This document shows, piece by piece, positions 8,954-18,545 of a stretch of DNA of 64,000 nucleotides; positions within the stretch are counted from its first letter, which is position 1, and each line of letters starts with the position of its first letter. Under the pieces are notes generated by a model. It did not search any database and was not told the origin of the DNA. It saw nothing but the letters and a program-made list of their open reading frames with translations. The position numbers and the translations under genes were made by a program. This DNA is from Clostridium sp. AWRP (lineage in GTDB: Bacteria > Bacillota > Clostridia > Clostridiales > Clostridiaceae): contig NZ_CP029758.2 of the NCBI RefSeq assembly GCF_004006395.2, positions 2,976,001 through 3,040,000 on the forward strand. The letters run 5' to 3'.

Positions 8954-9601
8954 TTACTTTAGCTCTTCAATTTCATCATACTTACCTATGACAATTAAAA
9001 TATCACCTTTTAATATTTTATAATCGGATTTAGGAGATACATAAATGGTATCATTTCTTTTTATAGCTATAATATTTATTCCATACTTAGATCTTATGTT
9101 TAACTCTTTTAAAGTTTTGTCATACCACTTTTTAAATGCAAATATTTCTGTTATACCGTATTCTGAAGATAACTCTATAAGTTCAAGTATATTTTCTGAT
9201 GCCAAACTATGAGCAACTCTAAACGCAGTATCTCTTTCAGGGAAAACCACTTTGTCAGCACCTATTTTATATAATATTTTTGCGTGAATTTCCGTATTTG
9301 CTTTAGCAAGAATATATTTTACACCCATTTCCTTTAATATAAGAGTAGCAATAACACTACCTTGGAGATTAGTACCTACCCCTATTATAGCAGCATCAAA
9401 GTTGTTAACACCAAGAGATTTTAAATTTTCTTCATCAGATATATCCGTTTGTATAGCTTGAGTTACATACGGGCTTATTTCCTGTACTACTTCTTCTTTT
9501 GAATCCACTGCTAGTACATCATTACCTAAATTGTAAAGTGTTGTAGCTACTGAAGCTCCAAATTTACCTAAGCCTAAAACTACATATTGTTTTTTTGACA
9601 T
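8954..9601 (-). CDS. ktrA: Potassium uptake regulatory subunit KtrA
   Basis: A 215-aa cytosolic RCK protein. The N-terminal Rossmann fold has GLGKFG (residues 10-15) and an acidic end of strand 2 (LAVD) for nucleotide binding; the C-terminal TrkA_C domain binds the second ligand. It gates the KtrB channel in response to ATP/ADP and often c-di-AMP. A start at 9601 is chosen because GGAGG (9609-9613) lies 7 bases upstream; a longer frame would run into the end of ktrB. It follows ktrB by 28 bases. Confidence 0.9.
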   Translation of the reverse strand: MSKKQYVVLGLGKFGASVATTLYNLGNDVLAVDSKEEVVQEISPYVTQAIQTDISDEENLKSLGVNNFDAAIIGVGTNLQGSVIATLILKEMGVKYILAKANTEIHAKILYKIGADKVVFPERDTAFRVAHSLASENILELIELSSEYGITEIFAFKKWYDKTLKELNIRSKYGINIIAIKRNDTIYVSPKSDYKILKGDILIVIGKYDEIEELK

Positions 9602-9629
9602 CATATTTCCTCCATTTTTTAAGTTTATT

Positions 9630-10991
9630 CTATCCAATTAATATTCTGCCTTTAGGATATTTTATAGAATTAGGGGTTGTTCTCTTTACTATGGACAGTA
9701 CTATTGTAAGGCCTCCTAATCTTCCTAAAAACATCACCATTGATATAATCAATTTACCAAAAGAAGTTAAATCAGGTGTAATACCCAAACTTAGTCCTAC
9801 CGTTCCAAAAGCAGATACACTTTCAAACAATATACTTTCCATAGTAATTCCACTTTCAGTTATAGATAACATGATTGAAGATACAAATACTACAATTATT
9901 CCTATGGATAAAACTACCAGTGACTTATACACTGTATTTTTATTTATTGTTCTATTACAAATTTCAGTATTTTCCCTACCACTTATTATAGATAAAACCG
10001 TTAATATAATGATAGCTATGGTAGTCGTTTTTATTCCCCCAGCTGTAGAACCTGGTGAACCTCCTATAAACATAAGTATCATAGTTAACAGTTTACTATT
10101 TCCATTTATATCAGCAAGTGAAATAGAGTTAAAACCTGCAGTTCTTGGTGTAATGGATGCAAATATACAAGACATTATTTTACCTTTTGTACTCATATTG
10201 CCTATAGTTGCAGTATTGTTTCTTTCAAATATAAAAAATAATACTGCACCTGAAACTATTAAAATGCAAGTTGTAATAAGTACTACTTTTGAATGAAGTG
10301 ATAACTTAACTCGCTTTGAGCTATAAAATATACTCCATAATTCCTGCCATACATAAAATCCAAGACCTCCAATTATAATTAAAGAACTTATTGTAAATAT
10401 AACAAGGGTATTGTTATGATAAGAAGTTAAACTTTTTCCATCCCCAAATAAGTCTATACCTGCATTGCAAAAAGCAGATATAGAATGAAATACTGAAAAA
10501 AACAATCCTTTAATAAATCCAAATTGAGGTATGAATTGAAAAGATAAAATTGCAGCTCCTATAAATTCAGTTAAAAAAGTAAAAATTAATATGTATTTTG
10601 ACATTTTAACAAGTCCCTGTAGATTAAATGAGTTTAAAGATTCATGTATTATCATTCTTTCCTTTAACGTAATTTTTCTTCCAATAATTAGTGCAAATAG
10701 AGTTGAAAATGACATAAATCCCAAGCCACCAACTTGAATTAGTATCATAATTACTACTTTTCCAAAATAACTCCAGTGATTTCCCGTATCTACAGTTACA
10801 AGTCCTGTTACACATGTAGCCGAGGTTGATACAAATAGTGAATCTATAAAACTCGTATATGCTCTGTTTGTAGATGAAATAGGAAGATGTAAAAGTACTG
10901 CACCCAATAGTATTATTATCAAGAAACCAAGTACTAAAGTTTGTATTTCATTTATCTTGAATAATTTAGGGAATTTATTTTTTGTTTTCAT
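9630..10991 (-). CDS. ktrB: Potassium transporter KtrB (TrkH/KtrB family)
   Basis: A 453-aa polytopic membrane protein forming the K+ pore. The four P-loop repeats show selectivity-filter glycines (for example CVTGLVTVDTG, CNAGIDLFG, RTAGFNSISL and GTVGLSLGI). The chosen start (MKTKNKF) at 10991 has AAGGAGA 9 bases upstream; an in-frame extension of 20 residues has no ribosome site. With ktrA it makes a two-gene operon for low- or medium-affinity, often sodium-linked, potassium uptake. Confidence 0.92.
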   Translation of the reverse strand: MKTKNKFPKLFKINEIQTLVLGFLIIILLGAVLLHLPISSTNRAYTSFIDSLFVSTSATCVTGLVTVDTGNHWSYFGKVVIMILIQVGGLGFMSFSTLFALIIGRKITLKERMIIHESLNSFNLQGLVKMSKYILIFTFLTEFIGAAILSFQFIPQFGFIKGLFFSVFHSISAFCNAGIDLFGDGKSLTSYHNNTLVIFTISSLIIIGGLGFYVWQELWSIFYSSKRVKLSLHSKVVLITTCILIVSGAVLFFIFERNNTATIGNMSTKGKIMSCIFASITPRTAGFNSISLADINGNSKLLTMILMFIGGSPGSTAGGIKTTTIAIIILTVLSIISGRENTEICNRTINKNTVYKSLVVLSIGIIVVFVSSIMLSITESGITMESILFESVSAFGTVGLSLGITPDLTSFGKLIISMVMFLGRLGGLTIVLSIVKRTTPNSIKYPKGRILIG

Positions 10992-11093
10992 TTGTTTTAA
11001 TCTCCTTATTAATTTCTTATATAAAAAGTCAATAATTTTAGTATAATACAAAAATAAAGTTTTCAGTCTATAATCATCAGTTAAATTTATAAT

Positions 11094-11130
11094 AGCCTCC
11101 TATGATATTTTGATTTTATCATAGGAGGCT
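11094..11130. terminator. Perfect 14-bp hairpin between greA and ktrB
   Basis: Arms 11094-11107 and 11117-11130 (AGCCTCCTATGATA and its exact complement) enclose a 9-base loop. There is no strong T tract on either side, so termination for greA (-) is possible but not certain. The arms contain GCCTCC/GGAGGC. Confidence 0.5.
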
Positions 11131-11234
11131 GCATTTTACAGTCCCTCTTTAAAAATATTTATCTTCTAATTTCGTAACCCAGTTATCTTTCATATTAGAA
11201 CAGATACTGTATGTATCATTTAAAATAAAACTTA

Positions 11235-11699
11235 CTATAACATTTCTAATATTTCTACCGCATATTTTTCACTTGGAGCATTAACTTCAACTGTATCTCC
11301 AACTTTTTTTCCTACTAATGCTTTTCCTAAATCTGACTCTATGCTTATACGCATATTTTCTGGGTCGGCATCTATAGTAGTTACTAACGATACAATTTCT
11401 TCATCTTCATCCTCCACAAATTTAATTTTAAATTTACTATTAACACCTATTACCGATTTATCTGCACTTTTAACATCTATTACAGTTGCAGTTGAAATCA
11501 TACTTAATAGATACTGAATTCTATTATCATTTTCTCTGTAGTTTGCACAAGCTTCTTTATACTCTGCATTTTCAGACCTATCGCCGTGTGCAGCAGCTAC
11601 TAATTTTTCCTTTGCTATTTCAGCCCTTTTTACGGTCATTCTATAGTCTAATTCTTCTCTTAATTTGTCAATATTTTCTTGTGTCAGTATATTCTTCAT
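11235..11699 (-). CDS. greA: Transcription elongation factor GreA
   Basis: A 154-aa protein of usual GreA length. An N-terminal antiparallel coiled coil (ENIDKLREELDYRMTVKRAEIAKEK, with the acidic-tip segment around GDRSENAEYKEA) is followed by a C-terminal FKBP-like domain (LGKALVGKKVGDTVEVNAP). It stimulates RNA cleavage by backtracked RNA polymerase. A strong GGGAGG precedes the start. The N-terminal segment is more divergent than a housekeeping GreA, so this could be a second copy. Confidence 0.88.
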   Translation of the reverse strand: MKNILTQENIDKLREELDYRMTVKRAEIAKEKLVAAAHGDRSENAEYKEACANYRENDNRIQYLLSMISTATVIDVKSADKSVIGVNSKFKIKFVEDEDEEIVSLVTTIDADPENMRISIESDLGKALVGKKVGDTVEVNAPSEKYAVEILEML

Positions 11700-11829
11700 A
11701 TAAAGACAAACCTCCCTGCCATATATTATGTTACTATTATATAATATATAGAGAAAAATTTAAAATCTCTTGCATAATTCTATATTTTCAACTTAAACTA
11801 ATCTATATAATTAGGGAAGAGTTGATAAT

Positions 11830-12468
11830 ATGTTTGTAGATAGAAAAGATGCTGGTGAAAAGCTTTCTATAAAACTTGAGAAATTTAAAAATGAAAACCC
11901 TATTGTTCTTGCTATTCCAAGAGGAGGAATAGTAACAGCTTGTGAAACTATAAAAAAATTTGGATTTGAATGGGATTTAATCATTCCAAGGAAAATAGGT
12001 TCACCTCGTAATAAAGAAGTTGCCATTGGTGCTGTATCTTCAGATGGGACCTATCTTTTAAATGAAGAATATATACATATGCTAAATATATCCAAGGAGT
12101 ATATAGAAAAAGAATTATCTAACCAAATAAAAGAAATTAAAAGAAGATTAAATAAATATAAAGGAAATGAAAGTTTTCCCTATGTAAAGAATAGAACAGT
12201 AATAATTATTGACGATGGAATTGCAACTGGTTTTACAATACAGGCCGCTATAAAGTCTATTAAAAAACACGCTGCAAAAAAAATTATTCTAGCTGTACCA
12301 GTAGCCCCACGGGATACAATTTCTTTATTGAAGGAAATTGTAGATGAAGTTATATGCCTATTTATACCCGATGAATTTTATGCTGTAGGCTTACATTATA
12401 AAAACTTTGAACAGACTACTGATGAGGAGGTCTTTACTATAGTACGTGAACTAAGAAGAGATAGTTAG
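11830..12468 (+). CDS. Phosphoribosyltransferase-family protein
   Basis: A 212-aa type I phosphoribosyltransferase fold. The PRPP-binding signature VIIIDDGIATGFT is at residues 124-136, with LAIPRGG at 27-33. The overall pattern matches the predicted phosphoribosyltransferases often fused to or near dienelactone hydrolases (KR-IGSPRNKEVAIGAVSSDG). Substrate base unknown; some relatives may have only a regulatory or RNA-repair role. Single gene, transcribed away from greA. Confidence 0.82.
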   Translation: MFVDRKDAGEKLSIKLEKFKNENPIVLAIPRGGIVTACETIKKFGFEWDLIIPRKIGSPRNKEVAIGAVSSDGTYLLNEEYIHMLNISKEYIEKELSNQIKEIKRRLNKYKGNESFPYVKNRTVIIIDDGIATGFTIQAAIKSIKKHAAKKIILAVPVAPRDTISLLKEIVDEVICLFIPDEFYAVGLHYKNFEQTTDEEVFTIVRELRRDS

Positions 12469-12542
12469 CTTCATAAAAGGCATATCATCTAAACAATCAA
12501 CAGCTTTGCAAAAAATTTCTTCATCCATTGAACAGTTAAATT

Positions 12543-13103
12543 CTACTGCAAAAATGTATGCTTTCCTTCCAATCCATTGACAATTCTATCTACATATTGA
12601 CTATTTGTGTAACAATTTATGCACTCCTGCAAGTTTCTTGCTTGCCCACGTTTTAAATATCCTATAAATGCATTTAACGCATTTTCATTACAGTAGTCAC
12701 TATGTACAACCCCATTTTGTTCAACACGTGTGCGTAGTTTCTGAATTTCAATAACAATTTGGCCAATTATATTACTATTTATTCGTTTAGAAGCTAACCT
12801 ATATATAATTGTTAAAATAAATATACCTGCTAAAATTGCAGTAAATTGTGATGCATAATACTTAAAAATATTTGTGTTAACATCTTTTCCAATAAAAAAA
12901 CTACTCAAAGAAGCTATGCTGTTATAAGATTCATTTGAAATTATTCCAAATGAAAGGAAAAGCACAAATAAACTCCCTGAAATTTGAACTTGTCTCTTTC
13001 CTTTTTTCTCATACTTAGCTCTTTTTTGATCTAACCCATGAATTCTAATTATCATTTTTCTTATTGTTTCTAGTTGTCCTATCAAGATTTGCCTATTATT
13101 CAT
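12543..13103 (-). CDS. Hypothetical membrane protein with two TM segments
   Basis: Not recognised. 186 aa from the start at 13103, chosen for its GGGGAG site 5 bases upstream. A basic amphipathic N terminus (MNNRQILIGQLETIRKMI) is followed by two hydrophobic segments (about residues 44-60 and 83-105) and a cytosolic C-terminal half with three cysteines, two of them in a QECINCYTN motif. Lies alone between the phosphoribosyltransferase (+) and chemoreceptor (-) genes. Confidence 0.6.
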   Translation of the reverse strand: MNNRQILIGQLETIRKMIIRIHGLDQKRAKYEKKGKRQVQISGSLFVLFLSFGIISNESYNSIASLSSFFIGKDVNTNIFKYYASQFTAILAGIFILTIIYRLASKRINSNIIGQIVIEIQKLRTRVEQNGVVHSDYCNENALNAFIGYLKRGQARNLQECINCYTNSQYVDRIVNGLEGKHTFLQ

Positions 13104-13310
13104 GTAATCTCCCCTACCTCGTAAATTCATAACTTATCCTTATACTTATATGTATATTAAATTCATAGAAATTAATTCTCAAATGTACTAGTATGCTTTT
13201 TCTATATACATGGATAAGAAACCTGTGATAAAAATAATAAAAAAATTATCCTAAAAAAGAACTTATACAAAATTACGTTAGAGAAGATTGTAATTGAATA
13301 TAAACAAAAA

Positions 13311-13353
13311 AGTAAAGTTCAAATAAAGTTTTAGTGTTTATTTAAGCTTTACT
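13311..13353 (-). terminator. Terminator downstream of the chemoreceptor gene
   Basis: 17-bp inverted repeat (13311-13327 / 13337-13353; AGTAAAGTTCAAATAAA and a near-exact complement), with a T-rich run following on the minus strand. Confidence 0.75.
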
Positions 13354-13389
13354 TTTTATTTTATTATTCACTCAAAAATCATACCTATA

Positions 13390-15438
13390 TTAATTGACTT
13401 TAAATTCAGATATTTTACTTTGTAATTCTATCACTATTTGAGTCAATGATTGAGCAGCAAATGATACCTGTTTCATAAGTGCAGTTTGTTCTTCTGAAGC
13501 TGCTGCAACAGTTTCAATGTAATTAGAAGATTTAGTTGAAATATCAGAAATATTTTGTATTTTATCTACCATATTATTAGAATGACTGTGTAACCCTTCA
13601 ATAATCTCTTCTACTTGAGCCATTTGTTCTGCAACATCTTTAACAGAAACGCTTATATCCTTAAATGAGTTACTAGCCTGATTTACCATAATTTTCCCCA
13701 TATCTACTGATGCATTTCCTTTACCCATAGCTGCCATTGCACTAGCAATATGCTGCTGTATTTCCTTTATAAGATCACCGATTTTTCCTGATGCAGTTCC
13801 TGATTGTTCTGCTAATTTTTTAACTTCTTCAGCAACTACAGCAAAACTTCTTCCATGTTCCCCTGCTCTAGCTGCTTCTATTGCAGCATTTAAGGCAAGA
13901 ATGTTTGTTTGTTCAGATATGTTATTTATTATATTAATAATACTATCTATTTCTTTAGATTTTTCACCTAACACATTCACAATATGTGTTGATTCAGAAA
14001 CCTGTAAACTTATATTCTCCATTTGATGTATTGCATCATTTATTATATTATTACCATTTTTAGCCACTTTTGTAGAATCAAAAGATAATTGAGTTGTTAA
14101 GTTTACATTTTCTTTTATATTTTTTATACCTGCATGAATTTGTGCAACTGCTTCAGATATATATTCTGTATCTTTAGTTTGTGCTTCAACATGTTGAGAT
14201 ACTTTTTGCATTGATAGGGCTACTTGTTCAGCAGCCTCCCCAGTTTGTTCTGCACTCGCAGTTAGCTCTTCAGATGTACCTACAACATTGTCAAGGTTAT
14301 TGCTAATAGAATGAAAAGTTGTTTTCAAATTCGATGACATTTTATTTAAATTCTGACTCATATGACCCAATTCATCTTCAGAATTAACATCCAGAGTATG
14401 AGTTAAATCTCCATCACAGATAATAGAAGTCAATTTAGTAACTTGCTTTATATTTTTTGTTATGTAATTGCTATAAAATAATATGGCAGCAGTAATTATT
14501 ACTATTAAAAGTATACTAAGTATAACAAGTATAGATACTAAGTTTTGTAAAGGGCTGTATAATTCCTTTTGTGAAACAGTAATACCCAATATCCAATTTG
14601 TTGAAGCTATAGGTGTATAATAAATGGCTCTCTCATCGTTGTCCTCCATATAAAAACCATTACCATCTTTCCCGCTTAGTATATCTTTACTAATAAGTGA
14701 AAATTTGGAATCACTTGTTATTTTAGATTTCATTACTTTTTTTGAATCTACGCCAGCAATATATGATCCATCACTTGCAATGAGAAAAGCTTTTCCAGAC
14801 TCACCAAATTTAATTTTATTAACCATATCTTGTAGATTAGTTAAATTAATATCTGCACTAGTTTCTCCAATAAAATTACCTTTTTCATCATAAAATGGTG
14901 CCGAAGCAGTTGCCATAGTAACCTTTGTATTATCGTCATAAAATGGAGGAGTCCAACTCACTTTATCTTTTGTGGTTTTTACTGCCTTATACCAATCCTG
15001 AGAAGGATAGTTATAATCATCTTTCATATAATCTTCTGTATATATAACTTTATCATTATCTTTATAGGCATAAGGTCCAAAAAACTTTATATTATCTTTA
15101 TATTTGTATGGTTCAAACCATACCCCTACTCCAAAAGTATCATCATTAATTGCGGCATATTTTTGTACTAAGTTCTTATAATCATCTGTAGACATGGTAT
15201 TTCCTGAAACTTCAATAGTTCTTGCTAAAGTCTCAGCAATTCTATTGTGTGAAGTAATTCTGTTATTAACTGATAATTTTAGTTCATTCATTTTGTAAGA
15301 TATTTTACTATCAATTTGCTGGCTGATAATTTTTCTTCCAGTATAATAACTTAGTACTGATAAAATAATTAAAATGATTATTGTAACGGGAAGAATAGCT
15401 ATAATAGTTCTTGTTCTAATACTTTTAATTCTTATCAA
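13390..15438 (-). CDS. Methyl-accepting chemotaxis protein with dCache sensor
   Basis: A 682-aa transmembrane chemoreceptor. TM1 is about residues 12-33, followed by an extracellular double-Cache sensor (WYKAVKTTKDKVSWTPPF; GKAFLIASDGSYIAG), TM2 about 296-320, HAMP, then a long cytoplasmic signalling hairpin. The tip sequence IINNISEQTNILALNAAIEA is visible, and AASEEQTA near the C terminus is a methylation-like site. dCache domains sense amino acids and other small molecules. Starts with TTG 6 bases after GGAGGTGA. Single transcription unit with its own terminator. Confidence 0.92.
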   Translation of the reverse strand: MIRIKSIRTRTIIAILPVTIIILIILSVLSYYTGRKIISQQIDSKISYKMNELKLSVNNRITSHNRIAETLARTIEVSGNTMSTDDYKNLVQKYAAINDDTFGVGVWFEPYKYKDNIKFFGPYAYKDNDKVIYTEDYMKDDYNYPSQDWYKAVKTTKDKVSWTPPFYDDNTKVTMATASAPFYDEKGNFIGETSADINLTNLQDMVNKIKFGESGKAFLIASDGSYIAGVDSKKVMKSKITSDSKFSLISKDILSGKDGNGFYMEDNDERAIYYTPIASTNWILGITVSQKELYSPLQNLVSILVILSILLIVIITAAILFYSNYITKNIKQVTKLTSIICDGDLTHTLDVNSEDELGHMSQNLNKMSSNLKTTFHSISNNLDNVVGTSEELTASAEQTGEAAEQVALSMQKVSQHVEAQTKDTEYISEAVAQIHAGIKNIKENVNLTTQLSFDSTKVAKNGNNIINDAIHQMENISLQVSESTHIVNVLGEKSKEIDSIINIINNISEQTNILALNAAIEAARAGEHGRSFAVVAEEVKKLAEQSGTASGKIGDLIKEIQQHIASAMAAMGKGNASVDMGKIMVNQASNSFKDISVSVKDVAEQMAQVEEIIEGLHSHSNNMVDKIQNISDISTKSSNYIETVAAASEEQTALMKQVSFAAQSLTQIVIELQSKISEFKVN

Positions 15439-15717
15439 TTAACTTCACCTCCAATTAATTATCTTATAACTTTTATCATTACAATATTTTTCGATATGTT
15501 CATTTATTAGCTTTATGTTTTTATTAATATTAAATTGAAACTTCATATAGAAAATATTTAAAAGTATTCTAAAAACGCCATAATTTTCTTGAGCGTATTT
15601 ATAATACTATTTATTCTAATGCATCTTATATGCTCTATATTGCATGTTAAAAGAAAACTATAGCTTACATTTATAAAACTCAATATAATAAATTTGTAAT
15701 AAAAAGGAGGTTAATTT

Positions 15718-16353
15718 ATGTTCAAAGGATTCATTTTGGGACTTTCAAGCGGAGGCTACTGCCTTGCTTCTTGTATTCCTGTATTTGTTCCCTATATTTT
15801 AAGTGAAGATAAAAAGACAAAATGGAATTTTATTTGTTTATCCAAATTCATGTTAGGAAGACTTCTTGGTTATATACTATTTGCTCTTTTGGCGTGGATT
15901 ACAGGAAACTTTATAATAAAACAATCTCACTATAAAGAAATTATATTTGCACTGTCTTATATATTTTTATCATTTACACTTATAGTTTACACATTTTCAA
16001 AGTCACATAGATTTTGCAATATTAAATACTTTAGTAAGTTTTCTAACTACTCAAATAAAGAAAAAGGATTTACTACTGTAGTTCTTTTAGGCTTTTTAAC
16101 AGGTATAAATGTATGTCCACCATTCATTTTAGCTTTTTCAGATGCTGCTTTCTTTACTAATATCCTCAGCAGTATTTTTTACTTTGCTGCCTTTTTCGTA
16201 GGCACTGCTGTTTATTTCATACCCATTCCATTTATAGGTGTTTTAAAAGGTAAGCAAATTAAATTAATAGGTCAAATGTGTTCTTTGATAATTGGAGTGT
16301 TTTACATGTATTCAGGAATAATGATGCTTTTTAAGGAGATGATGTTAAATTGA
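15718..16353 (+). CDS. TauE/SafE- or CcdA/DsbD-like membrane protein with redox cysteines
   Basis: A 211-aa polytopic protein with about six membrane segments arranged as two halves. C15 and C19 (YCLASCIP) in the first half and C133 (NVCPP) in the second resemble the paired Cys-Pro sites of CcdA/DsbD-type thiol-electron carriers and the UreH-like branch of sulfite-exporter annotations. The RBS AAGGAGG is strong. Its stop overlaps the TTG start of the NapH-like gene (TTGA), so the two are translationally coupled. Inferred role: carrying reducing equivalents across the membrane. Confidence 0.7.
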   Translation: MFKGFILGLSSGGYCLASCIPVFVPYILSEDKKTKWNFICLSKFMLGRLLGYILFALLAWITGNFIIKQSHYKEIIFALSYIFLSFTLIVYTFSKSHRFCNIKYFSKFSNYSNKEKGFTTVVLLGFLTGINVCPPFILAFSDAAFFTNILSSIFYFAAFFVGTAVYFIPIPFIGVLKGKQIKLIGQMCSLIIGVFYMYSGIMMLFKEMMLN

Positions 16354-17525
16354 ATAATTTAGAAACTAAAAAAATAGCAGAAACAAGTACAGGCAAAAAG
16401 TTTGCAAAATCAGTAGCTGCTTGTATACCAATATTACTGTTAAGTATTGTTTTGTTAAGCGGCGGCAGTTCCCTTCCAAAGGAACCTTTAATGAGAATTT
16501 CTTTTTCCATAGGCTACGTTTTTATAAATATAATATTTTTTCTTATGGTGTACACAAAGAAAACTTATAAATATAGGAAGATATTTTTTGTAATATATGC
16601 CTTACTTTTTGCAGTCAGTTTTATGACTAATTTAATAGAAGTTAGAGGCAGCATTTTCTATAATGAATCCACTTTTATTAATGGAGAAACTCCATTTTGT
16701 CATATGGTAATTCCAATGATTATAATACCTGCTGCTTTAACCAAAACCATAATTTTTCCCGGTTCACTTTTAACTGGATTTGCTAGCATTGCAAGTATGA
16801 TAGTAATTTGGCTTGGCGCTAGTATAGCCTTTGGAAGGGGCTGGTGCAGTTGGGCTTGTTTTTATGGAGGACTTGATGAAGGCTGTTCTTCACTATGTAA
16901 AAAGCCAAAGTTGAAAATAAATAGAAAGTGGACTTATTTATCCTTTGCTATTTTAATATCCATTGTTTTATTGTCTGCTGCTACTCTTGCTCCTGTTTAC
17001 TGTGATTGGCTTTGTCCCTTTAAAGCAGTTACAGAAGCAGAACAAATAACTTCCACAATAGTGTTAATTAAAACTATAGTTTTTTACTCCTTATTCTTAA
17101 TTTTAGTTATAATACTGCCTATACTTACTGGGAAAAGAACTCAATGCGGACTATTTTGTCCCTTCGGAGCCTTCCAATCCTTTTCTAACAAAATAAATAT
17201 ATTTGAAATAAGAATAGATAAAAACAAATGCTTAAATTGCAAAAAGTGTGTACGAGAATGCCCAACTTACTCGATAGATGAGAACAGTCTTGCAAATGGA
17301 AAAGCTTTAATAACCTGTACCAAATGCGGAAAATGTATAGATACATGCCCTGTTTCTGCTGTATCTTATCACATAAAAGGTACAAAAATAGGTGTAAAAA
17401 CTAATTTATCAAGGTATTTATTTCTCTATCCTGCATATATTTTTGCGCTTACAATTGGCGGTGGAGCTATGATTAAGGGAGTATATAGACTTTTAAAACT
17501 TATAACTACAGGCAGCTTTTTTTAG
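16350..17525 (+). CDS. NapH/CcoG-like membrane 4Fe-4S electron-transfer protein
   Basis: A 391-aa protein with an N-terminal region of about five membrane segments. Paired cysteine motifs of the NapH/NosR type are C166/C170 (GWCSWAC), C218/C222 (CDWLCP) and C266/C270 (CGLFCP). They are followed by two ferredoxin clusters (C294, C297, C300, C304 and C323, C326, C329, C333) and a C-terminal membrane anchor. NapH-type proteins pass quinol or other electrons to periplasmic reductases. TTG start, ribosome site GGAG. Operon with the CcdA-like and secreted proteins, with no recognisable reductase partner nearby. Confidence 0.82.
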   Translation: MNNLETKKIAETSTGKKFAKSVAACIPILLLSIVLLSGGSSLPKEPLMRISFSIGYVFINIIFFLMVYTKKTYKYRKIFFVIYALLFAVSFMTNLIEVRGSIFYNESTFINGETPFCHMVIPMIIIPAALTKTIIFPGSLLTGFASIASMIVIWLGASIAFGRGWCSWACFYGGLDEGCSSLCKKPKLKINRKWTYLSFAILISIVLLSAATLAPVYCDWLCPFKAVTEAEQITSTIVLIKTIVFYSLFLILVIILPILTGKRTQCGLFCPFGAFQSFSNKINIFEIRIDKNKCLNCKKCVRECPTYSIDENSLANGKALITCTKCGKCIDTCPVSAVSYHIKGTKIGVKTNLSRYLFLYPAYIFALTIGGGAMIKGVYRLLKLITTGSFF

Positions 17526-17561
17526 AAGTAATTAAATAATAAAGAGAAAGGCGGATTAAAA

Positions 17562-18011
17562 ATGATCAAATTGAAAGCTTTTTTAGGGTATACTGCTGCT
17601 GTTTTATCCTTATTTGTAGTACTAGCCACTTTTATAGCTAATGACTTCTGGGCTAAAGAGTTTGTTAATATAACTTCACTAAAAGTTTCTCCTATATATA
17701 CTGGCGGTGAAATAAATAAGACTATTTCTTTCAAGGATTATACCATAAAAATACACAAGCCTGTATTTCAGGGCCTTTTTTCTGATAGATCTAAAGGCTT
17801 TGTTGAAGTTGATTATACAGGTAAAAATATACCTAAAGTAATTTCTCAAAGTATAGATTTTGACAGCGATGGTAAATATGACTTTTACATTAAATACGAT
17901 ACTAGAAATGATAAATCTCAATTTAAATCTTTAAATAAAAATGTAGTTTCTCTGCAGGGAGTATATAAAATAACGACTGGCTATGCCGTTAGAGTAAATT
18001 TAAAAAAGTAG
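17562..18011 (+). CDS. Exported hypothetical protein of the redox operon
   Basis: Not recognised. 149 aa: one hydrophobic segment at residues 5-27 (signal anchor), then an all-beta-looking extracellular domain with no cysteines. It includes VDYTGKNIPKV and SIDFDSDGKYDFYIKYDT, the latter like an EF-hand-type calcium loop (DFDSDGKYD). The start has AAAGGCGG upstream and lies 37 bases after the NapH-like gene, so it is part of the same operon and may cover or be served by that electron-transfer complex. Confidence 0.65.
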   Translation: MIKLKAFLGYTAAVLSLFVVLATFIANDFWAKEFVNITSLKVSPIYTGGEINKTISFKDYTIKIHKPVFQGLFSDRSKGFVEVDYTGKNIPKVISQSIDFDSDGKYDFYIKYDTRNDKSQFKSLNKNVVSLQGVYKITTGYAVRVNLKK

Positions 18012-18014
18012 ATA

Positions 18015-18061
18015 AAATAAAAGTAAGATTCACATAGAATTTTGAACCTTACTTTTTATTT
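18015..18061. terminator. Bidirectional terminator
   Basis: Inverted repeat AAATAAAAGTAAGATTCA / TGAACCTTACTTTTTATTT between convergent genes (redox operon + and DUF3021 -), with A/T tracts on both sides. Confidence 0.75.
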
Positions 18062-18079
18062 AGTTACTTTTTGACACAT

Positions 18080-18514
18080 TTAACGATTTCTTCTTAGTTG
18101 TTTTTTCTTACTTATAAGTTTTAAATTAAACTTCAAATATTTTTTATAGGAATAGTAGCAAAAGCTCATTCCTAGAAATTCCGCTGATATTAAAATTGAG
18201 GCTAATGTCACTGTTACAATTTTTTCATTATAAACCAAATGATAATATAAGGATGGGATACAAGAAATAGCTCCAATTATAGCAAATACCACTATAAACG
18301 CTACCTTTACATCCATTTGTTTTATACCAAATATATATATAAACATAAGCCTAGAAATTGTTCCAATTACACCACCAAGTATACAAGATATAATTAATAT
18401 AGACGCAACTACGCCATTCATATTTACAACCGTTACTTGGCACATACCAACAAATAATCCAATAAATATAGATATTATTAAGTTAAATAAAAAATCTTTT
18501 ACATTTTCCTTCAT
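18080..18514 (-). CDS. DUF3021 family membrane protein
   Basis: A 144-aa protein with four hydrophobic helices, typical of DUF3021 proteins, which are almost always encoded next to a LytTR regulator and are thought to modulate it at the membrane. The start at 18514 (MKENVKDF) is chosen for its GGGGTGA site; a longer frame would overlap the LytTR gene. The gap to the LytTR gene is 31 bases. The C terminus is strongly basic (KKKQLRRNR). Confidence 0.82.
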   Translation of the reverse strand: MKENVKDFLFNLIISIFIGLFVGMCQVTVVNMNGVVASILIISCILGGVIGTISRLMFIYIFGIKQMDVKVAFIVVFAIIGAISCIPSLYYHLVYNEKIVTVTLASILISAEFLGMSFCYYSYKKYLKFNLKLISKKKQLRRNR

Positions 18515-18545
18515 ATTCAAATCACCCCAAAATTTATAAACCTCT

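Noticed and set aside
9595..10296. 233-codon plus-strand open frame
   Set aside because: Entirely antisense to ktrB, whose conserved pore motifs are on the other strand; no ribosome site.
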